10,853 bases of DNA from JAPLCX01 sp964460305 (GTDB lineage Bacteria; Auribacterota; Tritonobacteria; UBA1439). The position numbers and the translations under genes were made by a program. Location of the stretch: NCBI GenBank assembly GCA_964460305.1, contig CAYWRA010000090.1:1-10853 (forward strand). The letters run 5' to 3'. This document shows, piece after piece, positions 10,612 through 10,853 of this stretch. Below the pieces are notes generated by a model, which ran no database searches, was not told the origin of the DNA, and worked only from the letters and a program-made list of their open reading frames with translations. The first letter of the stretch is position 1, and the number at the start of each line of letters is the position of its first letter.

Positions 10612-10853
10612 TCAAGCGCTGGAATCGCCGCCTGCCTCTTTGGGATTTGGGATTTGGGATTTGGGATTTATTATCGTCCCTACCAGATCATACTCCATGG
10701 CTCCGGTCACGCGAACGTCGACGAGGTCTCCAGGCCTAGCGCCCTTTCCGGAAAAATACACCGTCCCATCGACCTCGGGGGCGTCGCCCTCCGTCCGACC
10801 CTTAAAATCCAACGATCCCTCATGCGACTCCTCGTCCACCATTACCTTCACCA
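10612..10853 (-). CDS. rimO: Ribosomal protein S12 methylthiotransferase RimO, C-terminal TRAM domain (partial)
   Basis: RimO is a radical-SAM enzyme that adds a methylthio group to an Asp of ribosomal protein S12. Only the last 80 codons lie in the window; the iron-sulfur domains are beyond the right edge. Visible are VKVMVDEESHEGSLDFKGRTEGDAPEVDGTVYFSGKGARPGDLVDVRVTGAMEYDLVG, typical of the RimO TRAM domain, with VGRTExDAPExDGxV and EYDLVG as marks. After EYDLVG the usual protein ends within a few residues. Here a tail TIINPKSQIPNPKEAGGDSSA follows, and much of it is encoded by four GGGATTT heptamers (10642-10669) of the intergenic repeat. MiaB is less likely because of the EYDLVG ending. 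It lies upstream of pgsA, now separated by the IS. Confidence 0.85.
   Translation of the reverse strand, partial: VKVMVDEESHEGSLDFKGRTEGDAPEVDGTVYFSGKGARPGDLVDVRVTGAMEYDLVGTIINPKSQIPNPKEAGGDSSA
10642..10669. repeat. Four GGGATTT heptamers inside the rimO coding end
   Basis: Four exact units lie at 10642-10648, 10649-10655, 10656-10662 and 10663-10669. On the coding strand (AAATCCC) three units make 21 nt, so the peptide would repeat every seven residues (NPKSQIP). They are the same unit as upstream of pgsA and pgpA. Confidence 0.9.

Overview
The window looks like a chromosomal segment of a diderm (LPS-bearing) bacterium from an uncultured lineage. The evidence for this is an LptE-like lipoprotein, the lipid II flippase MurJ, PgsA/PgpA and a BamD-like TPR protein. 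The intergenic DNA is unusually rich in dispersed repeats, in a style I associate with metagenome-derived candidate phyla such as Omnitrophota or Auribacterota. That taxonomic guess is an inference. TGA, TAA and TAG-free reading frames are consistent with the standard code.

Layout from left to right: (1) a short minus-strand ORF (46-249) resembling the N-terminus of a Fic-family protein, ending at an in-frame TGA close to the window edge; (2) about 840 bp without a convincing gene, holding a near-perfect AT palindrome, a chain of strong hairpins and modules of dispersed repeats; (3) a possible small two-helix membrane protein (1093-1284, minus); (4) murJ (minus), divergent from rpsT (plus), whose leader has a good promoter and an inverted repeat that could hide its Shine-Dalgarno sequence; (5) an LptE-like lipoprotein gene (minus), convergent with rpsT; (6) a repeat-filled gap of about 520 bp; (7) a large secreted TPR/coiled-coil gene, then pgpA, pgsA and the 3' end of rimO, all on the minus strand and therefore transcribed in the order rimO-pgsA-pgpA-TPR-lptE; (8) a complete insertion sequence (about 8938-10510, ISNCY/IS1202-like) lying between rimO and pgsA, with double terminal repeats and a 17-18 bp target duplication.

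The recognised genes share a cell-envelope theme: phosphatidylglycerol synthesis (pgsA, pgpA), lipid II export (murJ), LPS transport (lptE-like) and a periplasmic TPR scaffold. Two translation genes, rpsT and rimO, sit among them.

The most unusual content is between the genes. At least three classes of modular repeat occur: (a) 7-nt-periodic AT-rich blocks of AAATCCC or TTTGTCA/TTTGGTA units, placed just 5' of five gene starts and also built into the end of rimO; (b) chains of tiny CCC-NNN-GGG triloop hairpins; (c) longer shared modules, including a perfect 35-bp repeat. Class (b)-like hairpins are nested inside class (a) and class (c) repeats. The rimO tail is itself duplicated, with 2 versus 4 heptamers in the two copies, and the IS landed at the edge of the degenerate copy. 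No tRNA, rRNA or CRISPR array was seen.
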